A stretch of DNA of 34,020 nucleotides, from the NCBI GenBank assembly GCA_013997645.1, contig PNKB01000036.1, positions 1-34,020 on the forward strand, written 5' to 3'. The notes below the pieces were generated by a model, which saw nothing but the letters and a program-made list of their open reading frames with translations, was not told the DNA's origin and searched no databases. Source of the DNA: Cyanobacteria bacterium PR.3.49. GTDB taxonomy: Bacteria > Cyanobacteriota > Vampirovibrionia > Obscuribacterales > Obscuribacteraceae. Below are positions 7,010 to 15,247 of this stretch, piece after piece; position 1 is the stretch's first letter, and each line of letters opens with the position of its first letter. The translations under genes were made by a program, and so were the position numbers.

Positions 7010-8566
7010 ATGGAAAAGTTTTACGTAACGACAGCCATCGACTACGTGAATGCGTCGCCGCATATCGGACATGCGTATGAAAAGATAGCGGCGGACATAT
7101 TGGCGCGTTTTCACAGAATTCGGGGCAAGGACGTTTTCTTTCTGACTGGTGTCGACGAGCACGGCATCAAAGTCGAACGCACCGCTGCCGCTGCCAACAA
7201 GAGCCCGAAAGAATTTGTCGATGAGATGTCCGCCAAATTCCAGGATGCCTGGAAGAAATTGAACGTCGTGCCTGACCGGTTTATTCGCACGACCGAAGAC
7301 GAGCACAAGAAAGTCGTGCAAGAAATGTTTCGCCGCATGCAAGAGAAGGGCGATATCTACAAGTCTTCTTACACCGGTCACTACTGTGAAGGGTGCGAAG
7401 ACTTCGTGCGTGAGCGCGATTTGGACGAGCAAGGCAATTGCCCCAATCACAAGAAGCCGCCGCGCCAGGTCAGCGAAGAAAACTATTTCTTCAAACTGAG
7501 CAAGTACAAAGATGCGATCAGAAAATGGATGACCGAGGATCCGAACCGTGTTCAGCCGGACGGTCGTCGCAAAGAAGTACTCAATCAATTGGATGATCCG
7601 GAAGTCACCGACTTCAGCGTCAGCCGCAGCCGTAACTCGCTCAAGTGGGGCATTCCGGTGCCTGGCGATGAAGATCAAGTTATCTACGTTTGGATCGACG
7701 CGCTCACCAATTACTTCACCGGTGGTGGCGGCTTCGAGGGCAAAGGTTATTGGCCTGCGACTCTGCACCTGGTCGGCAAGGACATCATCAAGTTCCACTG
7801 CATTTACTGGCCGGCGATGCTCATGGCTGCAGAAGTCGAGCTGTTTGCAGGTGTATTCGCGCACGGCTTCATCACAGTTGAAGGTCAGAAGATCAGTAAA
7901 TCGTTGGGCAATGTCATCGATCCGATCGCGTTGGTAGATCAGTACGGTGCCGATGCAGTGCGCTATTCGTTGTTCTCAGGAACAGCATTTGATCAAGATG
8001 GCGATTTTTCGAGCAAAGAGCTTATACGTCGCGTCAATTCGGAATTGGCGAACAACATCGGCAATCTTCTCAACCGTACTCTTACACTTGTGGACAAGAA
8101 TTGCGGCAGCAAAGTCCCTGATTGCAAGCCGGAAAATGAAGTCCGCAAGCAGGCGAATGCTATCCATGAGAAAGTTGACGAATGCATGATGGCCTACGAT
8201 TTTTCAGGCGCAGTCAACGCGATTCTTGCTCTTGTCGATCAAGCCAACAAGATGATGAATGATGAAAAACCATGGACTCTTTTCAAGGAAGGAAAACAGA
8301 AAGAAGGCGAAGAAGTTCTCTTCACTTGTTTGGAAGTTTTGCGCCGCACGGCGATGAACCTCTATCCTTTCACTCCCGAGCTCGCCCAGAACATGTGGGT
8401 GCAGCTCGGCTACGATGACCAGGTCGGCAAGATTGGCGACTCCATAAAAGATGATGGATTCTTCGACATGATTCCTGCCGGACAAGCCATCCGCAATCAG
8501 GGTCCGATATTTAAGCGCATCGAAGAAGAGAACGGCGCAACGGCCGCTGCTCCCGCCAAGAAATAG
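7010..8566 (+). CDS. metG: Methionyl-tRNA synthetase
   Basis: Class I synthetase that charges tRNA-Met. Numbered from ATG 7010 (518 residues): the HIGH box is PHIGH at 17-21. A zinc knuckle is formed by Cys126, Cys129, Cys144 and His147 (HYCEGCEDF...CPNH), the single-knuckle CCCH arrangement known from Thermus MetRS. The KMSKS loop is KISKS at 294-298. The anticodon-binding helical domain fills the C-terminus, and there is no C-terminal Arc1p-like tRNA-binding domain. An open frame extends upstream to 6962, but the Shine-Dalgarno GGGAGAG just before ATG 7010 and the family N-terminus (FYVTTAIDYVN) fix the start. A UbiA-type gene follows 58 bases downstream. Confidence 0.96.
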   Translation: MEKFYVTTAIDYVNASPHIGHAYEKIAADILARFHRIRGKDVFFLTGVDEHGIKVERTAAAANKSPKEFVDEMSAKFQDAWKKLNVVPDRFIRTTEDEHKKVVQEMFRRMQEKGDIYKSSYTGHYCEGCEDFVRERDLDEQGNCPNHKKPPRQVSEENYFFKLSKYKDAIRKWMTEDPNRVQPDGRRKEVLNQLDDPEVTDFSVSRSRNSLKWGIPVPGDEDQVIYVWIDALTNYFTGGGGFEGKGYWPATLHLVGKDIIKFHCIYWPAMLMAAEVELFAGVFAHGFITVEGQKISKSLGNVIDPIALVDQYGADAVRYSLFSGTAFDQDGDFSSKELIRRVNSELANNIGNLLNRTLTLVDKNCGSKVPDCKPENEVRKQANAIHEKVDECMMAYDFSGAVNAILALVDQANKMMNDEKPWTLFKEGKQKEGEEVLFTCLEVLRRTAMNLYPFTPELAQNMWVQLGYDDQVGKIGDSIKDDGFFDMIPAGQAIRNQGPIFKRIEEENGATAAAPAKK

Positions 8567-8624
8567 ACCTCATCTCACACACTTCATCTCCATATCCTCT
8601 AATATGGTTGGGGGAGACTTTAGC

Positions 8625-9599
8625 GTGACTGAAGCAAATACGCAGGCAGAAAATCAAAGCAGCATTGCAGCGGAATCGACCAATCCGGCGGAAAAAATCC
8701 GCCTGATTTTGAAGCTGATTCGTCCGAAGCAATGGGCGAAAAATTTGATTGTTTTTGCTCCGGCTCTGTTTTCCGGAAAGATTTTTGAGCCTGCTACTTT
8801 CAGTGCAGCGGCGATGTGCTTTGTTGCGTTCAGCCTGTGTGCGAGTTCCGTTTATGTAGTCAATGATGTGCTCGACTGCAAATCCGACAGACTACATCCG
8901 AAGAAGAAAAATCGCCCGATTGCGTCGGGCAAGATCAGTCCATCTTTGGCTATGTTTATCGGCGTTCTGTGCGCCGCCGGAGCGCTGGCAGTAGGATTCT
9001 TGGTCAGACCGACCGTAGACGTTTTTCTGCTCGTCTATTTTGTGCTGATGATGTTCTACGCATTGGTTTTGAAACACTACGTGCTGCTTGATGTATTTGC
9101 AATCGCCGCAGGTTTTGTTTTGCGTGCGGCTGCCGGTGCGGCTGCAGTCGGTGTTGAATCCTCCGGGTGGTTCCTCGCCTGCACTTCATTTGGTGCTTTG
9201 TTCCTTGGTCTGGAAAAACGCCGCCAGGAAACTATGCTGCTCAAAGGCGATGCTGCTTCGCACAGAAAGACTTTGAACGCCTATTCGCCCGAGCTGGTCG
9301 ATCGCATGGAAGCAGTTATAGTGCCCAGCCTCGTAACCTGCTATGCGTTTTACACTTTCCAGTCGTACCATGGTCAATGGATGATGCTTACTCTTCCTTT
9401 TGTTTTGTATGGCGTGATGCGCTATCAAGTTTTGTCTGTGAAATCTGAAGACACCGGTGCTCCCGATGAAGTGCTCTGGAAAGATCGAGGCATTCAAGTC
9501 ACGCTCTTGCTCTGGGTATTGACCAGTGCCGGTGTTGTCTACGGTGTGATACCAAAATTCTTCGCGACGACATCAGCGTTTCTCGACGGGCTTCGGTAG
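8625..9599 (+). CDS. UbiA-family prenyltransferase, DPPR-synthase-like
   Basis: Integral membrane prenyltransferase of the UbiA superfamily, closest by motif to decaprenyl-phosphate phosphoribosyltransferase, which joins phosphoribose to a polyprenyl phosphate. Visible: IRPKQWAKNLIVFAPALFSG near the N-terminus; the Asp-rich Mg-binding motif NDVLDCKSDR at about 80-89 followed by HPKKKNRPIASG, the variant typical of the DPPR-synthase branch; a second Asp-rich region is less clear. About eight hydrophobic helices follow. GTG at 8625 is preferred because GGGGGAG lies eight bases upstream; an ATG at 8604 lies before that site. The acetyltransferase gene starts two bases after its stop, so the two are co-transcribed. 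Exact substrates are not shown by the sequence. Confidence 0.82.
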   Translation: MTEANTQAENQSSIAAESTNPAEKIRLILKLIRPKQWAKNLIVFAPALFSGKIFEPATFSAAAMCFVAFSLCASSVYVVNDVLDCKSDRLHPKKKNRPIASGKISPSLAMFIGVLCAAGALAVGFLVRPTVDVFLLVYFVLMMFYALVLKHYVLLDVFAIAAGFVLRAAAGAAAVGVESSGWFLACTSFGALFLGLEKRRQETMLLKGDAASHRKTLNAYSPELVDRMEAVIVPSLVTCYAFYTFQSYHGQWMMLTLPFVLYGVMRYQVLSVKSEDTGAPDEVLWKDRGIQVTLLLWVLTSAGVVYGVIPKFFATTSAFLDGLR

Positions 9600-9601
9600 G
9601 A

Positions 9602-10102
9602 ATGAAACCAGAGGTAAAGTTGACCATCCGCCCTGCGGAGCTGATGGATGGCGATGCGGTTTGGGCAGTGTTGGAGCCCGTGATTCGGGGCGGGGAAACT
9701 TATACCCTGGCGCAGGATACAAGTCGAACTGATGCGCTGGCGTATTGGTTTGCTGAAAATCATGAGGTCTTCGTTGCTGTCGACGACGACAAAATTGTCG
9801 GCACTTATTATTTGAAAGCGAATCAGCCGGGCGGCGGCGCGCATGTTGCTAATTCCGGCTATGTAACTGCTCCCTGGGCAACCGGTCGCGGTGTCGCTCA
9901 ATCTATGTTCGATCATTCTTTGCAGCGCGCAAAGGAAAGAAGCTTCCGTGCAATGCAATTCAATTTTGTGATTAGCTCTAACGAACGCGCTGTGAAACTC
10001 TGGCAAAGAAACGGTTTTGAAATTGTCGGCACTTTGCCGGGCGCATTTCTGCATCCAAATTTAGGATACGTCGATGCATATGTAATGTTCAGAAATCTTT
10101 GA
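9602..10102 (+). CDS. GNAT-family N-acetyltransferase
   Basis: A 166-residue single-domain GNAT protein that would transfer an acyl group from acyl-CoA to an amine. The fold is recognisable from the N-terminal TIRPAELMDGDAVWAV, the central beta strand EVFVAVDDDKIVGTYYLK, the acetyl-CoA pyrophosphate-loop region APWATGRGVAQSMFDHSLQ at about 90-108 (a variant of Q/RxxGxG/A), and the closing NERAVKLWQRNGFEIVGTLP. The layout resembles amino-acid N-acyltransferases of the phosphinothricin-acetyltransferase type, but the substrate is unknown. The ATG lies two bases after the prenyltransferase stop, with GGTAGGA immediately upstream, consistent with coupled translation. Confidence 0.85.
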   Translation: MKPEVKLTIRPAELMDGDAVWAVLEPVIRGGETYTLAQDTSRTDALAYWFAENHEVFVAVDDDKIVGTYYLKANQPGGGAHVANSGYVTAPWATGRGVAQSMFDHSLQRAKERSFRAMQFNFVISSNERAVKLWQRNGFEIVGTLPGAFLHPNLGYVDAYVMFRNL

Positions 10103-10113
10103 TGGGGTAAAAT
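10086..10113 (+). promoter_or_regulatory. Probable promoter of the P450-tetR operon
   Basis: A -10 box TAAAAT is at 10108-10113, one base off consensus. TGTTCA at 10086-10091 lies 16 bases upstream as a weak -35. Transcription would start near 10120, inside the inverted repeat at 10113-10142 and ahead of the GTG start at 10157. The -35 is poor, which fits a promoter controlled by a regulator; this last point is inference. Confidence 0.5.
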
Positions 10114-10142
10114 GAACATTGAACGTATTTGTTCATTGTTCA
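10113..10142. promoter_or_regulatory. Candidate TetR operator, 12-6-12 inverted repeat
   Basis: Half-sites TGAACATTGAAC (10113-10124) and GTTCATTGTTCA (10131-10142) are reverse complements with one mismatch in 12, separated by GTATTT. The element begins at the last base of the -10 box and covers the expected transcription start, ideal for steric repression. The tetR gene is the second gene of the operon it precedes. Each half-site itself contains two GAAC/GTTC-like cores seven bases apart, so two dimers could bind. Confidence 0.72.
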
Positions 10143-10156
10143 CCAGGAGGCCCGTC

Positions 10157-11566
10157 GTGTGCGCCATGTCTACCAATTCGAAGTCTGAGAAGCCAAACGG
10201 AGCTAAGCTTTTGGAGGGTAAGCCCTTTCCGGTCTCGAAAGATTGTGCCGGATTTAAGGGAGTAGGACAGTTCAAAAAAGACCCGCTGAAGTTTTACCGA
10301 AACAATCAGTTAAAGCACGGCAACTATGTCTGCAATCCGACCATGTTCGGTTATGAGTTTTACACTCTCTATCATCCGAATGCAGTTGAGCATGTTCTAC
10401 AAACGCATCAGAAGAACTATCACAAGCCTGATGTCTTCCTAAAGCCTGCCAGTTTGCTTTTCGGCAACGGCATTTTTACTTCTGAAGGCGACTTCTGGAT
10501 GAAGCAAAGACGCCTTTCTCAGCCGGCTTTCCATCGCGATCACATTGGTCGTATGGCAGGAGTGATTGTCGAATGCGTTGAAAAAATGCTGGCGCGTTGG
10601 GATGCAAAACCAGATGGCAGTCAAATCGACTTGCAGCACGAAATGGTTTACCTGACCCTCAGTGTGGCAGGGCGAACTCTGTTCAGCACAGACCTGACGG
10701 ACCATGCCACCGATGTGGGAAGCGCTGTTAGAGAGGGTTTTGAAGTCCTCAATCACAGGATGAACAACTTTCCATTTGTTCTGCCTATGTGGCTGCCTAC
10801 TCGCGATAACCGGCAGTTTAAACAGGCAAAATCCGTTTTGGACTCTGTCATCTCCAAGATAATTGCCGACCGAAAGAGTTCATCCGAGCAGCACCACGAT
10901 TTTCTCGGTATGCTGATGGCGGCAAGGGATGAGGATACAGGACTCGGAATGTCTGATGCCCAGCTGAAAGACGAAGTTCTAACATTGCTTGTCGCCGGTC
11001 ATGATACTGTCGCTGCGTGTCTTGCTTGGACGTGGATTTCGCTTTCCCAAAATCCGAAAATTCGCTCGCAGATGCACGATGAGCACAAAAGTGTCTTGTC
11101 CGGACGCAATCCGCAATTGGCTGACACTCAGGGTTTGACTTACACACGCATGATCATTGACGAATCGTTGCGCTTGTATCCGCCAGCATGGGGATTGCCA
11201 AGACAATCATTTGAAGAAGATGTAATTGATGGATATTTGCTTCCTAAAGATGCATTTATCTCACTCAATCAATTCACCACCCACCGCTTGCCAGAGTTTT
11301 GGGACAAACCTGAAGAGTTCCACCCTGAGCGTTTTTTGCCGGAGAACATAAAGAACCGCCCCAGGTTCGCATACTTTCCCTTCGGTGCCGGCTCGAGAGT
11401 TTGTATCGGCCAAAACCTTGCATTGTTGGAAGCTCAACTGGCAATTGCCACTATCGCGCAACGCTATGAGATTGATCTCCTGCCCGGTCAAAACATCGAA
11501 CCAGATCCGACGTTTACCCTTATCCCAAAAGGGATTGTGACCGCAGCGATCAAGAGGAGAAAATAG
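10157..11566 (+). CDS. Cytochrome P450 monooxygenase
   Basis: Heme-thiolate monooxygenase, 469 residues from GTG 10157. The I-helix oxygen-binding motif AGHDT is at 280-284. The K-helix ExxR is E336-S-L-R339. The heme loop FPFGAGSRVCIGQNLALLEA places the axial ligand at Cys416. There is no N-terminal membrane anchor, so the enzyme should be soluble. The style resembles CYP110/CYP4-like bacterial P450s acting on fatty acids or terpenoids, but the substrate cannot be read. GTG 10157 has AGGAGG six bases upstream. The longer frame from ATG 10112 would begin upstream of the predicted transcription start, and ATG 10166 is too far from the ribosome-binding site. No ferredoxin or reductase is adjacent. 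It overlaps tetR by one base. Confidence 0.93.
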   Translation: MCAMSTNSKSEKPNGAKLLEGKPFPVSKDCAGFKGVGQFKKDPLKFYRNNQLKHGNYVCNPTMFGYEFYTLYHPNAVEHVLQTHQKNYHKPDVFLKPASLLFGNGIFTSEGDFWMKQRRLSQPAFHRDHIGRMAGVIVECVEKMLARWDAKPDGSQIDLQHEMVYLTLSVAGRTLFSTDLTDHATDVGSAVREGFEVLNHRMNNFPFVLPMWLPTRDNRQFKQAKSVLDSVISKIIADRKSSSEQHHDFLGMLMAARDEDTGLGMSDAQLKDEVLTLLVAGHDTVAACLAWTWISLSQNPKIRSQMHDEHKSVLSGRNPQLADTQGLTYTRMIIDESLRLYPPAWGLPRQSFEEDVIDGYLLPKDAFISLNQFTTHRLPEFWDKPEEFHPERFLPENIKNRPRFAYFPFGAGSRVCIGQNLALLEAQLAIATIAQRYEIDLLPGQNIEPDPTFTLIPKGIVTAAIKRRK

Positions 11567-12180
11567 TGCCTCGTTCGGATCACCCTGCAGAACGTTCCAA
11601 AGATCAACTGAGAGATCAAAAGAGGAACGATATTCTCAATGCTGCAAAAAAGCTCTTCAGAAAGTTTGGCGTCAAAAAGACGACGATGCGAGACATCGCT
11701 GCTGAAGCTGGTCTTGCAGTGGGTACGCTGTATCTTTACTTTGAGAACAGAGACGATGTTGTGCTGGCGTGCGCAGAAGCATTCGAGCAAATACATAAAG
11801 ACCAGGCGATAAATGCCGTCGAAGGTGAAGGCGATGTTGCCACTCGCTTGAAGGAATACATCCTTACTCGCTTTCGAGCTGCTGCAGAAACACGGACCAG
11901 CGATAGTCATGTTGCTGAGATCGCTCGCGAGGTTGTGCGCGTTCGGCCCACTCGCTTGCAAGACGAAAGCAAAATTATGCAGGAAACGATTCTCAAGCTT
12001 TATGCTCAAGGAGCTGAAGCATCGCAGTTTCACATTGCCGAACCGCAACGAACAATGATGGTTTTCCTCTATTCAATCGCCTGGTTTTTCCCGATTGAAA
12101 AGTCCGAGTTTATTCCGGAGCCTGAAGAAGCCGCGCTCGTAAACGTTCTCGATTGGTTCATCGAAACGTGGACTAAATAG
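11566..12180 (+). CDS. TetR/AcrR-family transcriptional regulator
   Basis: A 204-residue repressor-type protein. The N-terminal helix-turn-helix covers about 20-66 (ILNAAKKLFRKFGVKKTTMR, then DIAAEAGLAVGTLYLYFENR), which is the canonical TetR DNA-binding domain. The rest is an all-helical ligand-binding and dimerisation domain. The GTG start shares its G with the P450 TAG stop and has AGGAG six bases upstream, so the two are translated together. By analogy with other TetR-P450 pairs it probably represses the operon through the inverted repeat at 10113-10142 and is released by a substrate or related lipid; this is inference. Convergent with the peptidase-like gene across 29 bases. Confidence 0.92.
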   Translation: MPRSDHPAERSKDQLRDQKRNDILNAAKKLFRKFGVKKTTMRDIAAEAGLAVGTLYLYFENRDDVVLACAEAFEQIHKDQAINAVEGEGDVATRLKEYILTRFRAAAETRTSDSHVAEIAREVVRVRPTRLQDESKIMQETILKLYAQGAEASQFHIAEPQRTMMVFLYSIAWFFPIEKSEFIPEPEEAALVNVLDWFIETWTK

Positions 12181-12209
12181 GCGACAATCGATACCTGACG
12201 AAACTCAAA

Positions 12210-13592
12210 TTAAACATTCGGTCTGTATGCAACTACGCGTTGGAAGCTGCGAGAGTTGAACACGTTCGCGCTTTCAACAGTAATGCGTCGTTTCGATGAC
12301 GAGTTTTGCGCGACCTGTCCATCACCGGCATAAATAGCTGCGTGACCGGCTCGGTTGCCGTGGCGATTGCCGACGATAATGTCACCGGGACGCAAATCGC
12401 GTAAGTCGACTTGCTGGAATCCATTACGTCTCAAGCTTTGCTCCAAGCCTCTGACGCTCGTGTCATGTATGTTCAAGTTGAATGAATGTCTGAGCGCAGC
12501 GCTTACAAAAGTTGCGCAGCCGAGGTTCTCCGGTACGTTGCGATTGAATTGACGAACTGAACAACCAAGCATTTGCTCGATAGTTCCGGCCAATTGACTC
12601 CAGTACGGATCTCTTCCGTACTGTCTGTCGCGCCCATATCTGTCGTACTGGTCGTTTCTTGCGTATTGGTCTCTGCCGTTTTGACCCCAGCCGTATTGAT
12701 CCAAATCATACGGGCGTCCATATTGGTCGCGTCCTTGCTGCCAGCTTCTATCGGCATATTGATCGCGACCGTAAGGGTCTCTTACGACGTATTGATTGCG
12801 TCCCCATTGATCGCGTCCGTATTGATCGCGTCCATAAGGATCTCTGCCGTACTGGTCGCCCCAGCCATATTGGTCGCGTCCGAATTGATCACGCCCGTAC
12901 TGATCTCGTCCATGGTGGCCCCATTGACCTTGTCTCTGGCGTTGCAACATTTGCATGAACATCATGTACGCCATGCGCTGCATTTGCTGCGCGCGGTAAT
13001 TGTCGTTCCACTGGTCGTTATAACCGTCGTAGCGGTTATGGTTGTCCCACTGTTGTCCGCGACCATAATTGTCACGACCCCACTGGCTGCCGTTGCCCCA
13101 GCCGTAGTTATCTGGCTGATAGGGTCTGCCGTAGCGGTCTCTGTAGACCGGTTCGCCCCACTGTCCATTGCGGTTGCCGCGATGATGGTGGTTATAATTG
13201 TCGTAGTCCATCCATTGTTGGCGGCGACCGTTTCCGAAATTCAGTGAAACGGGGCCGAGGTCGAGACGAACGTTGACTCCGTTATTGCCATATAGTTGAT
13301 TGGGATTCCAGCGCGGGTCGTAACCGCGGTTGTTATCGTAACCATTGTGATATCCGGCGCGCATGAAGATGCCGGGGTCCATATCCATCTGTGCCTGCGA
13401 CGGGCGGATAATCATGCCTGGGTCGCCGTTCCAATTTCCTGTGTCTACGACCATTCCTGGGTCGCAGTTGTAGTCGGCGCGGCAGGAGCGCATCGCCTGA
13501 CCGTTCGGTCCGTAGATTTCGCCCCATTGGGGGCTCTGGTCAATTGCCGGCTGATACCCCCGGGCTGGGCTTTCATAGAATTCCGTAGACAT
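12210..13592 (-). CDS. GRDQY-repeat protein with C-terminal NlpC/P60-CHAP-like peptidase domain
   Basis: From ATG 13592 the protein has 460 residues. The N-terminal part contains three spaced copies of a DPG[MI] motif (CDPGMVVD, GDPGMIIR, MDPGIFMR). The middle is Asn/Gly/Tyr/Arg-rich. Positions 12602-12910 encode many imperfect copies of GRDQYGRDQ. The last about 110 residues look like a cysteine peptidase: Cys359 in LGCATFVSAAL, RPGDIIVG, His417 in GHAAIYAGDG, and Asn430 in QNSSSKR form a plausible catalytic triad of NlpC/P60 or CHAP type, which cut peptidoglycan peptides. The usual Asp before the Cys is Gly. No signal peptide is evident at this start or at longer alternatives (ATG 13622, or the frame opening at 13697). 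A weak GAGAG lies five bases before ATG 13592. Divergent from the kinase genes. Confidence 0.78.
   Translation of the reverse strand: MSTEFYESPARGYQPAIDQSPQWGEIYGPNGQAMRSCRADYNCDPGMVVDTGNWNGDPGMIIRPSQAQMDMDPGIFMRAGYHNGYDNNRGYDPRWNPNQLYGNNGVNVRLDLGPVSLNFGNGRRQQWMDYDNYNHHHRGNRNGQWGEPVYRDRYGRPYQPDNYGWGNGSQWGRDNYGRGQQWDNHNRYDGYNDQWNDNYRAQQMQRMAYMMFMQMLQRQRQGQWGHHGRDQYGRDQFGRDQYGWGDQYGRDPYGRDQYGRDQWGRNQYVVRDPYGRDQYADRSWQQGRDQYGRPYDLDQYGWGQNGRDQYARNDQYDRYGRDRQYGRDPYWSQLAGTIEQMLGCSVRQFNRNVPENLGCATFVSAALRHSFNLNIHDTSVRGLEQSLRRNGFQQVDLRDLRPGDIIVGNRHGNRAGHAAIYAGDGQVAQNSSSKRRITVESANVFNSRSFQRVVAYRPNV
12602..12910 (-). repeat. In-gene GRDQY tandem repeats
   Basis: Degenerate units encoding [G][R][D/N][Q/P][Y/W/F] recur in the peptidase-like gene, visible on the plus strand as repeated TGATCGCGTCCGTAT-like words. 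Units vary at the nucleotide level and keep frame, which points to old coding repeats that are still free to expand or contract. Composition (Gly, Arg, Asp, Gln, Tyr) is typical of disordered, condensation-prone linkers. Confidence 0.8.
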
Positions 13593-13720
13593 AGAGCTCT
13601 CACGAAACGGATAGTTGTGCATTGGGTAACTTGAATATAGGTGAATTGCGCAGTCCTGTACCCACGGTTTCCACCATCCCCTACGTGTTCTCCACACCCT
13701 CTTAGAGCTTATTTAGGTCG

Positions 13721-15247
13721 ATGAGAGACGAATTCCAGGTCCGCCGCTCCGGATATGAGATCAGTTACCGCACCGTGCCTAAATGGTTCGTGCCGGCGAT
13801 TATGATGACTACTTTCAGTATCGGTGCGCTGGCAGTCTTCGGGAGCACTGCTTATTTGCTGCCTTTAACGCCTGTGGCTCGCCATCTTCTGGGCTCGCCT
13901 GAGCTGGTCATGGAGACGTTCTTTCGCTGTATTTGCTTGCTGCTGTTGGGTTTCCTCACATTCTTGCTGGCAGAAATCTGCCGGCACGATCGGCTCGTAA
14001 TTTCGAAAGACGGAATCTCCTTCCCTGTTTTTCTGGCGCCCGATTTGTTGTTTCGCCGCAAGCGCACCTGGGATGACATTGGAAACATCATGTTGGGCGC
14101 CATGCTCAGGCAGGACAAGAAGGGCGTTTATGAGTATGAACTCGAGGAAGCGAAGGATAAGCGCAAGCTATTCATGTATTTCAAGTCCGGCGGACACGTC
14201 TGTCTGGACCTGACGAAAATGCCCAAGCGCAATCAGGAAAAGCTTTTTCAGGCGATTGAAGACTGGTGCATCTCCTGTTCGCGGGCGCCGCAGACAGGGC
14301 AAATGCGGGAGGTGAGAAAACGCCTGACTGCCAGGAAAGATGAGGCTGTCAGTTATACGCGACTGTGGGAAGAACAGCTCGAGTCTTATTTTTCGCATAC
14401 CAATTTCGTGCCGTTGGAGCGTGATGAGAAGATTGGCAATGAGCGCTTTTCTGTGATTATGCAGCTGGCCTCGGGTGGTTTGTCGGCTGTTTATCTGGCT
14501 GAAAAAGCGAACAAAGAATTGGTCGTCATCAAAGAATCGTCGCTTCCAGCGACCATTGATGAGGCACATCGCTCGAAAGCTGAGGAGCTGTTCAAGCGAG
14601 AAGCGAAGCTCTTGCTGAAACTCGACCATCCGCAGATTGCCAAAATCTATGACCATTTTGTGGAGCGCAGGCGAGATTATCTGGTTCTCGAATTTATTCC
14701 GGGGCATACGCTCAGACAGTTGGTGGCGAAGAAAGGTCCGCAGGACGAGCGGCTTGCAGTCAGTCTGATTCGGCAGTTGGCGGTGGTGCTCGATTACATT
14801 CATGGTCAATCTCCGCCGATTCTGCACCGCGACATCAGTCCCGATAACCTCGTTTTGAAGGAGGACGGTAAGCTTGTCGTCATCGACTTCGGAGCCGCAA
14901 ATGAAATTGTGGGCAGCGCAACCGGTACGCTGATTGGGAAACAGTCGTACATGTCGCCCGAGCAGTTCAAAGGAAAACCGACAGTGCAAAGCGACATTTA
15001 TGCTGTCGGAGGCACGCTCTATTTTTTGCTCACGGGTGACGATCCAAGGCCGCTCTCAACCTCGCATCCGCAAGAATTGCGTCCGGCAATTTCCGCACCA
15101 GTGGACGAACTGGTCGGCGATCTCACGAATGTGGCGGCGGAAAAACGAATCAAGTCGGTTGAAGAACTGCTTGAGAGACTGGATCAACTGCAGACTTATT
15201 TCAGCGATAACACCAGCGAAGTACTGACACCGAGAACCGATCAGTGA
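13721..15247 (+). CDS. Membrane-anchored Ser/Thr-type protein kinase 1
   Basis: A 508-residue protein with two N-terminal transmembrane helices (about 22-47 and 65-87), a soluble beta-rich region at about 91-182 that resembles a bacterial PH-like fold (LVISKDGISFP...LFMYFKSGGHVCLDL), then a kinase domain from about 242. The Gly loop is ASGGLSAVY (250-258), with ATP-anchoring Lys271, helix-C Glu294, catalytic HRD at 369-371 and DFG at 389-391, then SYMSPEQFKG and SDIYAVGGTLYFLLTG. The catalytic loop reads HRDISPDN: Ser stands where Ser/Thr kinases normally have Lys. All other catalytic residues are present, so activity is plausible. The start is ATG 13721, without a strong ribosome-binding site. 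The stop overlaps the start of kinase 2. Confidence 0.9.
   Translation: MRDEFQVRRSGYEISYRTVPKWFVPAIMMTTFSIGALAVFGSTAYLLPLTPVARHLLGSPELVMETFFRCICLLLLGFLTFLLAEICRHDRLVISKDGISFPVFLAPDLLFRRKRTWDDIGNIMLGAMLRQDKKGVYEYELEEAKDKRKLFMYFKSGGHVCLDLTKMPKRNQEKLFQAIEDWCISCSRAPQTGQMREVRKRLTARKDEAVSYTRLWEEQLESYFSHTNFVPLERDEKIGNERFSVIMQLASGGLSAVYLAEKANKELVVIKESSLPATIDEAHRSKAEELFKREAKLLLKLDHPQIAKIYDHFVERRRDYLVLEFIPGHTLRQLVAKKGPQDERLAVSLIRQLAVVLDYIHGQSPPILHRDISPDNLVLKEDGKLVVIDFGAANEIVGSATGTLIGKQSYMSPEQFKGKPTVQSDIYAVGGTLYFLLTGDDPRPLSTSHPQELRPAISAPVDELVGDLTNVAAEKRIKSVEELLERLDQLQTYFSDNTSEVLTPRTDQ

Noticed and set aside
12602..12910. Regularly repeated DNA words that could suggest a CRISPR array
   Set aside because: The repeats have no constant spacers, are degenerate, keep reading frame, and encode GRDQY units inside a long gene.
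12573..13247. A 224-codon plus-strand open frame rich in Val, Ile and Ala
   Set aside because: It is antisense to the repeat region of the peptidase-like gene; the hydrophobic composition is the mirror of the GRDQY codons, and it has no own ribosome-binding site or family features.
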